From Burkholderiales bacterium Ga0077543 (GTDB lineage Bacteria; Pseudomonadota; Gammaproteobacteria; Burkholderiales; Burkholderiaceae_C), in NCBI GenBank assembly GCA_001464055.1, contig LNET01000079.1:1-64000 (forward strand): a stretch of 64,000 nucleotides of DNA, read 5' to 3'. Shown here in pieces: positions 1-8,688 of the stretch (positions are counted from its first letter, which is position 1; every line of letters begins with the position of its first letter). Position numbers and translations under genes: made by a program. Under the pieces are notes generated by a model. That model was given only the letters and a program-made list of their open reading frames with translations. It was not told the DNA's origin and did not search any database.

Positions 1-68
1 CGCCCACAAGCTCCACAGCCTCCCACCACCCATGTTCATGAACAAAAAGTCAGGAACAGCCGGGTTCT

Positions 69-338
69 ATGGAGGCGACAAGTATTTTGACGCGGGGGGC
101 CATTGCCCTGGCGGACATTCGTCGAATTGAGACCGGCGACGTCGAGAAGATCGAAGCCGACGGCAACGCCTGGGTCGCTCACATCACTCTCGACAAGGTC
201 TGGTTCGAGGGCCTTTACAGCCAAGGCTTGGGCGGCGATGTGAGTTTTGCGCAGTACAAGCTGGCGATACAAACTTACGTCCGCTTCCTAGCCGACCCCG
301 AGCGCAAGCCCATCGAAGTGTCGTTTCCTGAAAGCTAG
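69..338 (+). CDS. Small hypothetical protein, 89 aa
   Basis: The frame opens with ATG at 69 and ends with TAG at 338. The product is an 89-residue soluble protein with a believable mix of charged and aromatic residues (for example WVAHITLDKVWFEGLY). It has no signal peptide or membrane segment, and I do not recognise a family. No strong ribosome binding site precedes the ATG; an AGGAA lies about 15 bases upstream, too far to be convincing. The opposite strand of the same stretch is also open, but its translation is low-complexity and looks like a shadow. The gene is probably real but could be a fragment, because it lies at the window edge and is followed by 600 bases without a convincing gene. 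Confidence 0.45.
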   Translation: MEATSILTRGAIALADIRRIETGDVEKIEADGNAWVAHITLDKVWFEGLYSQGLGGDVSFAQYKLAIQTYVRFLADPERKPIEVSFPES

Positions 339-949
339 GGTGCATGTTCTGGGCGCCTTGACAGCCGTTTCCCGAAAGCAAGGCCGGGCGGCGGATCTGC
401 CCCCACCGTCCGTCTTCGAACCCCACGCACCCCACCCGGGCGAGGAGCCCACGACCAACGCACTGGCCAGATTGGACCCAGCGCCAGCGCTGGCCGTCGT
501 CGAAGCCAGCGACCAGGTGCTGGCGTTCTGAAGCCGGAAGCCAGGCAGCGGCAGGCGAACTGAACCGCACCGGGTTTCGATCTGGCCTGCTGGCTTGGGT
601 CAAACCGGGTGGGTTTGACTGCACACCGCGTGCCGCCAAGCAACCCGGCGCGGCGCCGGGGCTTCAAGTCCAGCGCCACCGCGCACCACCTCAACGACTG
701 CCATCAGCCGCCTCTGCGGCATTCGTGCGCCAGGCCTTCGGGGCTATGAACCCGCACCGGCCAGGGCTGTCGGACTGCGCCTCAAGGCCCCCCAGACCTT
801 GTCCGGGCTTGCCACCGTCAGATTGGATTCCGGCCGGGATTGCCGCTAGCGTTAGAACCGCGAGGCCCTGCGCCTGGCGCCTCAGCCGCCGAATTCCAAC
901 CCGCGGCCGCCGCCCTTTCGGCGCGCCGGCCGCGCACTCACGAACGCCG
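339..949. other. Gene-poor stretch
   Basis: About 610 bases without a convincing gene. Both strands are open in several frames because of high GC, but the translations are Arg/Ala/Pro-rich shadows. The methyltransferase frame stays open upstream to 725, yet residues encoded before 950 do not look like protein. An 8-bp inverted repeat (GTCAAACC at 599-606, GGTTTGAC at 612-619, 5-base loop) is the only structure I see. It has no T-run and is not a convincing terminator. Confidence 0.5.
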
Positions 950-1846
950 ATGGACAGCCGTGAACTTGGACTGGTGCTCGCGCGCCACCTCCTGGGCGTG
1001 GACGACCTGCACTACGGGCTGTGGGGCGACAGCGACCTCACGCCCTCGATGGCCCAGCTGGCGCTGGCGCAGCAGCGCTACAACGACCTGCTGCTGGCAC
1101 GCATGCCCGCCGCGCCCGCGCGCGTGCTCGACGTGGGCTGCGGCACCGGCCACCTGCTGGCGCAGATGCGCCTGCGCGGCCTGGCGGCCGACGGCGTGAT
1201 CCCCTCGCCCACTCTGGCGCAGGCCGTGCGCCAGCGCTGTGCGGCCGTGCTGCCGGGCGCAGACGCAGGCGCGGTGCAGGTGCATGAGTGCCGCTTCGAG
1301 GACCTGGCCGTGCCGCCGCCGGCCGGGCGCTACGACCTGGTGCTGTTCTCGGAAAGCTTCCAGTACCTCGACCTCGGGCAGGCGCTGCCGCGGCTGCCGG
1401 CCTTCGTGCGCGAGGGCGGCACGGCGCTGATCTGCGACTTCTTCAAGACCGCGGCCGAGGGCGACGGCCAGCCTGGCGACGGCAGCTTCCGCGGCGGGCA
1501 CCCCCTGGCCGACTTCCTGCGGCGCATGGAGGGCACCCCGTTCCGCCTGGTGGCCGACGAGGACCTGACGCCGCGCATCGCCCCCAACCTGGACATCGTC
1601 GACGACCTGCTGATGAACCGGCTGCGCCCCAGCGCCGACGCCATTGGCCAGTACCTGCACGAACGCCATCCCTGGCTCACGCGCATCGCGATGCGGCTGG
1701 CGCGGCGGCGCCTGGAGCGCCTGCGCTACAAGTACTTCTCGGGCCATCGCAACCGGCGCGTGTTCGAGCGCTACAAGACCTACCGTCTGATGACCTGGCA
1801 GCTGGCCGAGCACAGCGAGCGGTCGAGCATGCCGATGCGCCTGTGA
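950..1846 (+). CDS. Class I SAM-dependent methyltransferase
   Basis: This is a 298-residue methyltransferase of the Rossmann-fold class I type. The SAM-binding motif I is VLDVGCGTG at residues 59-67, and an acidic/aromatic post-motif region follows (RYDLVLFSESFQYL). The C-terminal third is Arg-rich (around residues 240-290), with an aromatic helix that may form a substrate lid. I chose the ATG at 950 because the in-frame upstream extension is low-complexity; no clear ribosome binding site was found. The substrate is unknown; small-molecule O- or C-methylation is more likely than nucleic acid methylation, since no target-recognition domain is present. It stands alone, with 140 bases to the convergent VWA gene. 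Confidence 0.8.
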   Translation: MDSRELGLVLARHLLGVDDLHYGLWGDSDLTPSMAQLALAQQRYNDLLLARMPAAPARVLDVGCGTGHLLAQMRLRGLAADGVIPSPTLAQAVRQRCAAVLPGADAGAVQVHECRFEDLAVPPPAGRYDLVLFSESFQYLDLGQALPRLPAFVREGGTALICDFFKTAAEGDGQPGDGSFRGGHPLADFLRRMEGTPFRLVADEDLTPRIAPNLDIVDDLLMNRLRPSADAIGQYLHERHPWLTRIAMRLARRRLERLRYKYFSGHRNRRVFERYKTYRLMTWQLAEHSERSSMPMRL

Positions 1847-1987
1847 CGCCCACGCGGCGCAGGCCACGAAGCCGGGCGATCAGCTCGTGCGTGACCGGGA
1901 ATTCACTCCCCCGGGACAGGTTCACCGCTGCGCACGGCGACAAAGCGGCCCCAAGCCAGCCGTGAACGCACAGCCCCTCACCCCCCC

Positions 1988-3358
1988 TCACCCCAACACC
2001 ACCCGCCGCCCGAACGGCAGCACCGCCCCCGCATTCGCCTTCGGCACCGCCCACAGCACCGGGCAGCCCGGCCGATAGCGCGCCGGCCCGTCCAGGTCGG
2101 TCAGCACCACCACCAGGTCGGGCCGATGCTGCGCGGCTTCTTCCAGCAGCGGGGTGAAGTCCGTGCCGCCCCCCTCGAAGCGCAGCGCCTTCAACAGCCC
2201 GGCCACCGTGGTCTTGCCGGGCTGGTGGTGCAGCACCTGCTGCACCCGGTCGTCGCCCACCACCAGCACCAGGGCCGCGGCCAGGCGGCGCGACAGGGCT
2301 TCGATCTCGCGCCCGAAGTGCTGCATCAGGCCGTCGTCGATCGAACCCGACACGTCCACGACCAGCACCAGCCGCGGCACGGGGCGCGTGCTGCTGCGGC
2401 CGGGTTCCCAGGGCATGCGCCGCGATGGGCCGGCTGCACTGCCACGGCGCGGCTGGCCCGCCACGCCCACGGCGCCGCCCCGAATGCGCCCCTGGTTGGC
2501 CAGGTAGGACCGCGAAGGCCGCGACCACGAGGCTTCGGGTTCCTGCGCCAGGGCCCGTGCCACCTGCGTGCGCAGCAGCTGTTCCCAGGGCGTGTGGCTG
2601 CGCGGCAGGTCGGCCAACAGTGCGCGCAGCAGCGACATCGCACCGTCGCCGGCGTGGGCGCGCTGCAGTCGTTCGCTCCAGTCGCGGGCCTGTTCGGCTT
2701 CCACTTCGGGGGCCGACTTCGCGCCCGGGTTCGGCCGCAGGTCCTGCTGGCCCTTGCCGCCGAAGGCGCGGGTGCGCGCGGCGCGCGGGCCGTCGCGCTT
2801 GCGGCTGGGCTGCATGCGCGACGGGGCCTCGCGGTCGTCCAGCGTCCGGTACAGGGTCTCCAGGTCCCACTGTGCCAGCGCGGTGTCGGTGTCCTGCTCC
2901 AGCGCCAGCGTCGCGGCCAGCAGCACCGGCAGCTTCACCGCCCCGGCCGGCAGGTCCAGCCAGCCCAGGTGCGACAAGGCGCTGTTGACGATGGCGTCGG
3001 CACAGGTGTTGAACAGGCGCAGGTCGACGTCGCCCACGCGCTGCTGCAGCTGCAGGTAACGCTGCGGGTGGCGCAGCGCGATGTGCAGCACCTGGTGCGC
3101 CACCCAGCCCGCCTGTTCGGCCAGCGGCAGCAGCGCGAATGCCGGGCGGTAGTGCAGGGTGTGGCCGTCGGTCCAGACGGGGGTGTCGTGCTCGTCGCTG
3201 CCATCGCTGTCCTGGTCTTCGGCAGCGCTCAGGTCATGGTGGTGCACCCACAGCGCCAGGCCGCCGCTGGAAGGCGCGAATTCCACCAGGCGCTGGATGG
3301 CGCGCGTGCCGCGATGGCCGCCACGGCCATCGTGGGCAGGCTCGCCCGGGGTCGCCAT
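1988..3358 (-). CDS. DUF2201-type protein: metallopeptidase-like N-terminus plus VWA domain
   Basis: The 456-residue protein has the two-part layout of the DUF2201 family. The N-terminal putative metallopeptidase domain carries an H-x3-H motif (HQVLH, residues 88-92). A charged, low-complexity linker follows. The C-terminal von Willebrand A-like domain has a MIDAS start of DVSGS near residue 334. The usual HExxH glutamate is replaced by Gln89, so peptidase activity is doubtful. In this family the VWA protein is typically the partner of a MoxR-type AAA ATPase, and that ATPase is encoded 8 bases upstream. The start at 3358 sits directly after the ATPase stop, which suggests translational coupling. 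It is the last gene of a four-gene operon. The molecular client is unknown. Confidence 0.85.
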   Translation of the reverse strand: MATPGEPAHDGRGGHRGTRAIQRLVEFAPSSGGLALWVHHHDLSAAEDQDSDGSDEHDTPVWTDGHTLHYRPAFALLPLAEQAGWVAHQVLHIALRHPQRYLQLQQRVGDVDLRLFNTCADAIVNSALSHLGWLDLPAGAVKLPVLLAATLALEQDTDTALAQWDLETLYRTLDDREAPSRMQPSRKRDGPRAARTRAFGGKGQQDLRPNPGAKSAPEVEAEQARDWSERLQRAHAGDGAMSLLRALLADLPRSHTPWEQLLRTQVARALAQEPEASWSRPSRSYLANQGRIRGGAVGVAGQPRRGSAAGPSRRMPWEPGRSSTRPVPRLVLVVDVSGSIDDGLMQHFGREIEALSRRLAAALVLVVGDDRVQQVLHHQPGKTTVAGLLKALRFEGGGTDFTPLLEEAAQHRPDLVVVLTDLDGPARYRPGCPVLWAVPKANAGAVLPFGRRVVLG

Positions 3359-3366
3359 GTCGGGCT

Positions 3367-4485
3367 TCAGGCCAGCCCGTCGCGCCGGCGTTGCTCGGCG
3401 TAACGCTGGTAGGCGGGGCTGTCCAGCACCGCGCCTTCCAGCCCGCCTTCCAGCGCGCGCTGCAGCAGCAGTTCCATCGCCAGCGTCTGCGCCTCGCGCA
3501 GTGGCAGGGCCGCGCCCTGGCCGATCTGGCCGCGCACTTCGGGCAGCTGTTCGATGATCTCGATGGCCCGCTGCACCGTGGCCGCTTCGGTGCAGGCGGC
3601 CAGCAGGCCGTAGACCAGGCCGTACAGGCCGTCCAGCGTGCGCGGCAGCAGGGCCACGGTTTCCGGGCCGGGGCGTGCGGCCAAGAGGCGCAGCACGTCG
3701 GCGCCGGCCTGCAGTTCGCGCAGCACGCCGAAGAACTCGGCCGCGTTGGCCGCGCCGATGCGGCCCTGCACGAAAACGCGCTGCGCAGCCTCGCCCAGGC
3801 CCGACTTCAGCACGCTGGAAACGTCTTCCCAGCCGCGCGGACTGGCGCCGACGAGGTGGTCGTTGGCCAGCTGGGCCTGGGTGTCGTCCAGGCGGTCGGG
3901 GCGCACGCGCAGGTAGGCCATCACCTCGGGTGCGAAGCCCTGGGCCACGGCATGGACCAGGAACGCGTCGATGGCGGTCTGCACGTTGAAATGGAACATG
4001 CGGTCGGCCAGCGCCGTGCCCATGTCGTGGCTGACGGCGCCATGGAAGCTGGCGTTGCCCGCAGCCACCACCTGCCAGCCGTCGGGCAGGCGGTAGTGGC
4101 CGACACGGCGGTCGAGGATGAGTGAATAGGCGCTGATCTGCAGCCGCTGGTCGGCGGCGGTCAGCTCGTCCAGGAACAGCAGGCCTTCGGGCTGGTCGGC
4201 ACCGGGCAGGAATTCGGGCGGGAACCACACCGTCTTGCCCTGCACTTCGTCGGCGTAGATGGCGCCGCGCAAGTCAACGGGTTCGATCGTGGTCAGGCGC
4301 AGGTCGACCAGGGGCACGCCGAAGTGTTCGGCCACCTGCCGCACGACGCTGCTCTTGCCCACGCCGCGCGGGCCCCACAGCATGGTGGCGCGGTGGCGCA
4401 GCCGCGGGTGGGCGAATTGCTCAATCAGTGCCGCCTTGGCGGTGGCGATGCTGACGGGTGGAATGTTGAGCGGGTTGCCGTTCAT
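3367..4485 (-). CDS. MoxR-family AAA+ ATPase
   Basis: A 372-residue AAA+ ATPase. Walker A is GPRGVGKS at residues 38-45 and Walker B is GLLFLDEL at 101-108, followed by a sensor-1 region (WQVVAAGN). MoxR-type ATPases act as chaperones that remodel or activate partner complexes, usually together with a VWA-domain protein such as the one encoded immediately downstream. The ATG at 4485 overlaps the stop of the upstream membrane-protein gene (ATGA), so the two are translationally coupled. No signal peptide or membrane segment is present, so it should act in the cytoplasm. The DNA target or protein client cannot be told from sequence. Confidence 0.9.
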   Translation of the reverse strand: MNGNPLNIPPVSIATAKAALIEQFAHPRLRHRATMLWGPRGVGKSSVVRQVAEHFGVPLVDLRLTTIEPVDLRGAIYADEVQGKTVWFPPEFLPGADQPEGLLFLDELTAADQRLQISAYSLILDRRVGHYRLPDGWQVVAAGNASFHGAVSHDMGTALADRMFHFNVQTAIDAFLVHAVAQGFAPEVMAYLRVRPDRLDDTQAQLANDHLVGASPRGWEDVSSVLKSGLGEAAQRVFVQGRIGAANAAEFFGVLRELQAGADVLRLLAARPGPETVALLPRTLDGLYGLVYGLLAACTEAATVQRAIEIIEQLPEVRGQIGQGAALPLREAQTLAMELLLQRALEGGLEGAVLDSPAYQRYAEQRRRDGLA

Positions 4486-5594
4486 GCGGGTTGGCCTGGA
4501 AGAGGATTCTTGGCATCTGCAGCCAGCGCTGGCGGCGCGGCGGCCCAGGCATTGGCCGGCAAGGCCCGGGGCAGTGGCGGCAGTTCGATGCGCGGCAGTT
4601 CACGCATGGCGAACAGCCACACCAGCAGCAGCGGCGGCGCGTTGAAGATGAGCATGCGGAAGACCGAGCCCGGCCCCAGCTCCAGCAGCGGCACCGCGGC
4701 CGCACCGCCAATCAACCCCAGGCACACCAGCAGCGGAAACGCGCGCCGCAGCGCCACGCGCCAGCGCGCAGCGCGGAACTGCGCATGGAAGGCCGCTGGC
4801 GCGGCGCCCAGCACCTGCACCAGGTGTTCGATGCTTCGCCGGAACTTGGCTTCGGCGTCCAGCCCGCGCGCGCTGCCGTCACCCCGCAGCCGCAGGCTGG
4901 CACGCCAGCCCCCGCTGTGGCGCGACAGGCGCGACCAGTCCAGGCCCAGCACCGCCAGCAGGTCTTCGGGCAGGGACACCGGCGCCGCATGGCCGCCGCT
5001 GTCGGGGCGCAGTTCGAGTTCGGCGGGCACGTTCTTCACGCGCGACACCGTCATCACCACCGCCAGCCCGGCCACGCGGGCGCTGGCGCGCAGTAGGGTC
5101 AGCACCGGTTCGGTCTGGCCGCGCGGGGGCGCCTGCAGCTTGTGCCCCAGCGCCACGCGCACGCCACCGGCCTGCTGCCACTGGCGCGCCGGGGGCAGCG
5201 CCTGCACCCAGGCCAGCAGTTCGGCCGGGGCTGCGCCTTCGGCCTGCAGGCTGGCCAGGCCGCCGGCGGGAGCACTGGCCTGGCCGCCAGAGCCGCTGGC
5301 GGCCGCCGCATCGGCGGCCAGCAGCTGCCGCTGCAGCTGCGGCCAGGCCGCATCCCCGGCGTACAGCAGCAGCTGTTCGCGCAGCGCAGGCGCCTCGCCA
5401 TCGGCCGCCAGGGCCCGCGCGCGAAAGACCAGGCGCCGGGCGCTGCGGTCGCTGGCCGGCATGTCCACGCCATGGCCGGCACGGCTGAAGGGCTCGGCCA
5501 GGCGCAGGATCTCGTGGTGCGTCAGCGGCGGCGGGCCCGGCGGTGGGGCCACCGGCGCGACGGCGGGCGCGGCAACGCGTTCAGCGCGCAACAT
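4482..5594 (-). CDS. Hypothetical membrane protein of the MoxR/VWA operon
   Basis: A 370-residue protein that I do not recognise. Residues 1-280 look soluble, Ala/Leu/Arg-rich with several predicted helices. Two hydrophobic segments lie near the C-terminus (about 286-304 and 313-330), followed by a Pro-rich tail. I chose the ATG at 5594 because it overlaps the end of the upstream haem-protein gene by 14 bases; the open frame further upstream is Arg/Pro shadow sequence. Its stop overlaps the ATPase ATG, so it is locked into the operon. A reasonable inference is a membrane adaptor linking the haem sensor-like protein to the ATPase/VWA pair, but nothing in the sequence proves that. Confidence 0.75.
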   Translation of the reverse strand: MLRAERVAAPAVAPVAPPPGPPPLTHHEILRLAEPFSRAGHGVDMPASDRSARRLVFRARALAADGEAPALREQLLLYAGDAAWPQLQRQLLAADAAAASGSGGQASAPAGGLASLQAEGAAPAELLAWVQALPPARQWQQAGGVRVALGHKLQAPPRGQTEPVLTLLRASARVAGLAVVMTVSRVKNVPAELELRPDSGGHAAPVSLPEDLLAVLGLDWSRLSRHSGGWRASLRLRGDGSARGLDAEAKFRRSIEHLVQVLGAAPAAFHAQFRAARWRVALRRAFPLLVCLGLIGGAAAVPLLELGPGSVFRMLIFNAPPLLLVWLFAMRELPRIELPPLPRALPANAWAAAPPALAADAKNPLPGQPA

Positions 5595-6957
5595 CGTCGG
5601 CGGGCGGGGTGGGCATATTCGGCAGGTCGGGCAGATTCGACACGGCAGGCGCGGCCGGCGGCTGCGCCTGGGCAAGAGCCAGGCCCGCGGCCGGCAGGGC
5701 GCCCGCCAGAGCCGCGGGCAGGCTCGGGGGCCGGCCCTGGGTCAGCCGGGCCAGCACACGCTGGCCGCTTTCGGCCACCTTCTGCATGGTCGCTTCCAGC
5801 AGGGCCATGTCGCGCAGGCTCTGCGCAAAGGCGCGGTACTCCTCCGACTGCGCCTCGGCCACCGCCAGCGGGGGGGTGTTGTCCTGCAAGGCGGCGTTGA
5901 CGCGGGCGAAGCTGTCCTGCACCCTGGCCAGCGGTTCGCGCAGCGCTGGGCTGGCGGCGGCAGGCACCTGGCCGGTGGCGGCCAGCGCGTCCAGCGTCTG
6001 CACCAGTCCCTGCAGGTGGGCACCGAAGGCGCCGCCTTCACGCGCGGCCAGCAGCTGTTGTTCCAGCCCTGTGCGTGCCCCATCGCCCAGGGTGCGCAGC
6101 GAACTGTCGCGCAGGCCGTCGAGCTGGCGTTCCAGGTGGCGGTTCAGGGCGCTGAGGCGGGCGCCGACCTCGACGACCTCGCTCAGGATCTTGTCCAGGT
6201 CGCTCACCACCAGGGTGATGCGGTCGAGGAAATGGTTCAGGTCCTGCGCGAGTTCGCCGAATTCGTCGGCCGTCTTCACGCCGGCACGGGGCGACAGGTG
6301 GTCCATCACCCCCTTGGCCAGGCCCGACACGGTGCTGCGCAGCGCCAGCAGGGGCTCCATGCGCACCTTCAGCAGCAGGAAGAGCACGATGGTGTGCACC
6401 AGGATCTTCAGGCTCAGCGCGCCGGCGGTCAGGCGCACTTCCTGCCACCACAGGCTTTCCTTGCGTTCCAGGTAGCTGCGCACGGCCACCACGCCCAGCA
6501 CGTCACCCACCTGGGCCTTGACATGGCAGCCCAGGCAGAACTGCTCGGCCGTCAGCACCACGTTGGCCTGCTGGTGCACGCCGTCGCCCCAGCGGGGCAT
6601 CAGGCCCTGCACGTCCATGTTGCGGGTGATCTTCATCGACTCGACGGTCACCGCGCTGGGCAGCACGGCAATGGCCAGGCCCAGGTCGCTGTAGTTGCGG
6701 TCCAGAATGGGGTAGACCGTCTGCGCCGCCAGCGGCCCGCCGGAATTGAGCATGATCGACTTCACGTCGTTGGCCAGTTGCTGCGCGGCCAGTTCAACGC
6801 GCTTGGGCTCGGACTGGGCGAAGTCCCAGCGCAGCGCCAGGTAGCGGATGGCCAGTTCCACCGCCGCCACCAGCAGCAGCAGCAGGAAGAAGTCCCGGAT
6901 CATGTGGAACATGAAGGACTGCTCGAAGCGGCTGCTGGGGGCGTTCGCGGCGGACAT
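5581..6957 (-). CDS. HAMP-domain membrane protein with periplasmic c-type haem site
   Basis: A 458-residue bitopic protein. TM1 is at about residues 19-42. A periplasmic region of about 130 residues carries a single c-type haem motif CLGCH at 141-145, resembling the Tll0287/DUF3365 type of haem-binding sensor domain. TM2 is at about 176-197 and a HAMP-like linker at about 198-250. A long helical, probably coiled-coil region and a Pro/Ala-rich tail follow. There is no kinase, methyl-accepting, GGDEF or other output domain, so signalling, if any, must go through partners. The ATG at 6957 is preferred over an in-frame TTG at 6972, since GGAA lies at a fitting distance before the ATG. It is the first gene of the MoxR/VWA operon. 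Confidence 0.85.
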   Translation of the reverse strand: MSAANAPSSRFEQSFMFHMIRDFFLLLLLVAAVELAIRYLALRWDFAQSEPKRVELAAQQLANDVKSIMLNSGGPLAAQTVYPILDRNYSDLGLAIAVLPSAVTVESMKITRNMDVQGLMPRWGDGVHQQANVVLTAEQFCLGCHVKAQVGDVLGVVAVRSYLERKESLWWQEVRLTAGALSLKILVHTIVLFLLLKVRMEPLLALRSTVSGLAKGVMDHLSPRAGVKTADEFGELAQDLNHFLDRITLVVSDLDKILSEVVEVGARLSALNRHLERQLDGLRDSSLRTLGDGARTGLEQQLLAAREGGAFGAHLQGLVQTLDALAATGQVPAAASPALREPLARVQDSFARVNAALQDNTPPLAVAEAQSEEYRAFAQSLRDMALLEATMQKVAESGQRVLARLTQGRPPSLPAALAGALPAAGLALAQAQPPAAPAVSNLPDLPNMPTPPADDVAR

Positions 6958-7276
6958 GGTTGTTTCCGGCAAGACGGCGGCGGCACCGCCCGTGGCCCGG
7001 ATGATGACGCGACTGGCCAGCCCGTGCTGGCCTGGGGCGGCTGGCCGGCCTTGCCCACGGCCCTGGGGTCGCCGCAGCCGCGGCCGAGTCGTCGATCGCC
7101 TGCCGATTCAGGGTGCGCCCCGGTTCAGTAGCGTTTTTGCTTACACCTTCGCACTGAAACTGGTGACTTTTGGCCGAAAGTGTGTTTCGAGCCATCGACT
7201 TGCGGGGCTGCAAATCCAAACCGGACCGGCGATAGTCTCCACCACCGAGTCATCCCGCACCGTTTCCGAAGGTTTC
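6958..7276. promoter_or_regulatory. Divergent promoter region, haem/MoxR operon and PEP-CTERM gene
   Basis: This 319-base non-coding stretch separates two divergently read genes and must contain both promoters. The part nearest the PEP-CTERM gene (about 7125-7215) is less GC-rich than its surroundings and includes a T-tract near 7134. I could not identify a confident -35/-10 pair or a GG-N10-GC sigma-54 element. Confidence 0.4.
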
Positions 7277-7918
7277 ATGAAAAACATCCTCGCCGCCGTC
7301 GCCCTGAGCCTGCCCCTGCTGGCCTCGGCGCAAACCAACCTGCTGTTCAACGGCAGCTTCGAACTCGGCCTCTCGGGCTGGGATGTCAACAACGGCGGGG
7401 GCGAGTTCCCGGTCAGCACCGTCACGTACGGCGTGCTTCCTGGCGCCTTCAGCGAAATCGTTCCGCCCGACAATTTCGCTGGTAGCCTGAGCCCGGATGC
7501 TGTGGGCACCCGGGCCGTGTACTTCGTCGACGACGTCGCGCTGCAATCCATCTCGCAGACCTTCACCATCGCTGCCGCGGGCCTGTACAACGTCGGCGGC
7601 TCGTTCTATGCGCCGACGAACGGTTCGTTGAACCCCGGCGACGTGTTGGTGACCTCCATCATCGCTGGCATCGAAGGCAGCTCGCTGATCGGTTCGCTGC
7701 CCGTCGCCACGTGGATCGGCGGCAACAACGTCTTGGCACTGCAACCTGGCCAGTACAGCTACACGGTGAGCTTCGCCCCCCAGGGCGACGGCTTCGGCAA
7801 GGACATCCTGCTCGACCGCCTGTACGTGGCCGCCGTGCCGGAACCCGGCACCATCGCCCTGCTGCTGGCCGGCCTGGGCATCGTCAGCGTCACTGCCGCG
7901 CGCCGCCGCCGCGACTGA
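7277..7918 (+). CDS. PEP-CTERM sorting-domain protein, paralogue of the gene at 39627
   Basis: A 213-residue exported protein. The signal peptide covers residues 1-19 (cut near LLASAQ). A beta-rich body begins [11 protein letters not shown], a pattern common in DUF642-like or carbohydrate-binding-like PEP-CTERM proteins. The C-terminus is the sorting signal: VPEPGT, a hydrophobic stretch, then RRRR. Such proteins are processed by exosortase and usually linked to exopolysaccharide or biofilm matrix. No exosortase gene lies in this window. It is clearly related to the protein encoded at 39627-40316, sharing blocks such as NGSFE, SLSPD-VG, VYFVDD and NPGD in the same order. A strong terminator follows at 7953. 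Confidence 0.9.
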   Translation: MKNILAAVALSLPLLASAQTNLLFNGSFELGLSGWDVNNGGGEFPVSTVTYGVLPGAFSEIVPPDNFAGSLSPDAVGTRAVYFVDDVALQSISQTFTIAAAGLYNVGGSFYAPTNGSLNPGDVLVTSIIAGIEGSSLIGSLPVATWIGGNNVLALQPGQYSYTVSFAPQGDGFGKDILLDRLYVAAVPEPGTIALLLAGLGIVSVTAARRRRD

Positions 7919-7952
7919 ACCCGGCACGCGCCGCAAGGCGCTGCAACCCAAG

Positions 7953-7979
7953 AAACGCCCCGGCCCGCCGGGGCGTTTT
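7953..7979 (+). terminator. Intrinsic terminator after PEP-CTERM gene
   Basis: An 11-bp perfect stem (AAACGCCCCGG and its complement, arms 7953-7963 and 7968-7978) encloses a CCCG loop. The right arm ends in a short T-run. It lies 34 bases after the stop codon and about 56 bases before upp, so it should separate the two transcripts. Confidence 0.85.
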
Positions 7980-8034
7980 GCCTGGTGCGGCACCGCTTAT
8001 GCTTGGCCCACTGCACCGCACCTTGAGCCCTGCC

Positions 8035-8670
8035 ATGAGCACCCCCATCGTCCACCACATCACCCACCCCCTGGTCCAGCACAAGCTCACGCTGATGCGC
8101 CAGAAGGACCGCAGCACCAACAACTTCCGCCGCCTGCTGCATGAGATCGGCATGCTGATGGCCTACGAGGTGACGCGCGACATGCCCACCCAGCTGATCG
8201 AGATCGAGACGCCGCTGGAAACCATGCAGGCACCGGTGATCGACGGCAAGAAGACGGTGTTCGTCGTCATCATGCGCGCCGGCGCCGGTTTCCTGGACGG
8301 CATGCTCGACGTGGTGCCCGGCGCCCGGGTGGGCCACGTGGGCCTGTACCGCGACCCGAAGAGCCTGGTGGCGGTGGAGTACTACTTCAAGATGCCGCAC
8401 GACATGGCCGACCGCGACGCCATCGTGCTGGACCCGATGCTGGCCACCGGCAACAGCGCTGTGGCCGCGGTGGAGCGGCTGAAGGAGACCCGGCCCAAGT
8501 CGATCCGCTTCGTCTGCCTGCTGGCCGCGCCAGAAGGGCTGAAGCGTTTCCACGACGCCCACCCCGACGTGCCCGTGTACACCGCCGCCATCGACCGGCA
8601 GCTGAACGAACACGGCTATATCGTGCCGGGGCTGGGCGACGCCGGCGACCGGCTGTTCGGCACCAAGTAG
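8035..8670 (+). CDS. upp: Uracil phosphoribosyltransferase
   Basis: The 211-residue protein matches uracil phosphoribosyltransferase in length and motifs. It shows the conserved [11 protein letters not shown] segment, the PRPP-binding loop [10 protein letters not shown] and the C-terminal [12 protein letters not shown] uracil-binding region. It converts uracil and PRPP to UMP in the pyrimidine salvage pathway, in the cytoplasm. The ATG at 8035 matches the typical N-terminus. It is monocistronic here, flanked by a terminator upstream and a convergent gene downstream. The BMP-type nucleoside-like importer is 45 kb away and need not be linked. Confidence 0.97.
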   Translation: MSTPIVHHITHPLVQHKLTLMRQKDRSTNNFRRLLHEIGMLMAYEVTRDMPTQLIEIETPLETMQAPVIDGKKTVFVVIMRAGAGFLDGMLDVVPGARVGHVGLYRDPKSLVAVEYYFKMPHDMADRDAIVLDPMLATGNSAVAAVERLKETRPKSIRFVCLLAAPEGLKRFHDAHPDVPVYTAAIDRQLNEHGYIVPGLGDAGDRLFGTK

Positions 8671-8688
8671 CCGGCGCCCCGCTCCGGC

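Noticed and set aside
599-619. 8-bp inverted repeat as terminator or small RNA
   Set aside because: There is no T-run and no flanking gene end close by, so there is too little to support a function.
4324-7131. A very long plus-strand open frame opposite the MoxR/VWA operon
   Set aside because: Its translation is Gln/His/Arg/Ala-rich low-complexity sequence typical of the antisense of high-GC genes. The minus-strand genes carry clear family motifs and coupled starts.
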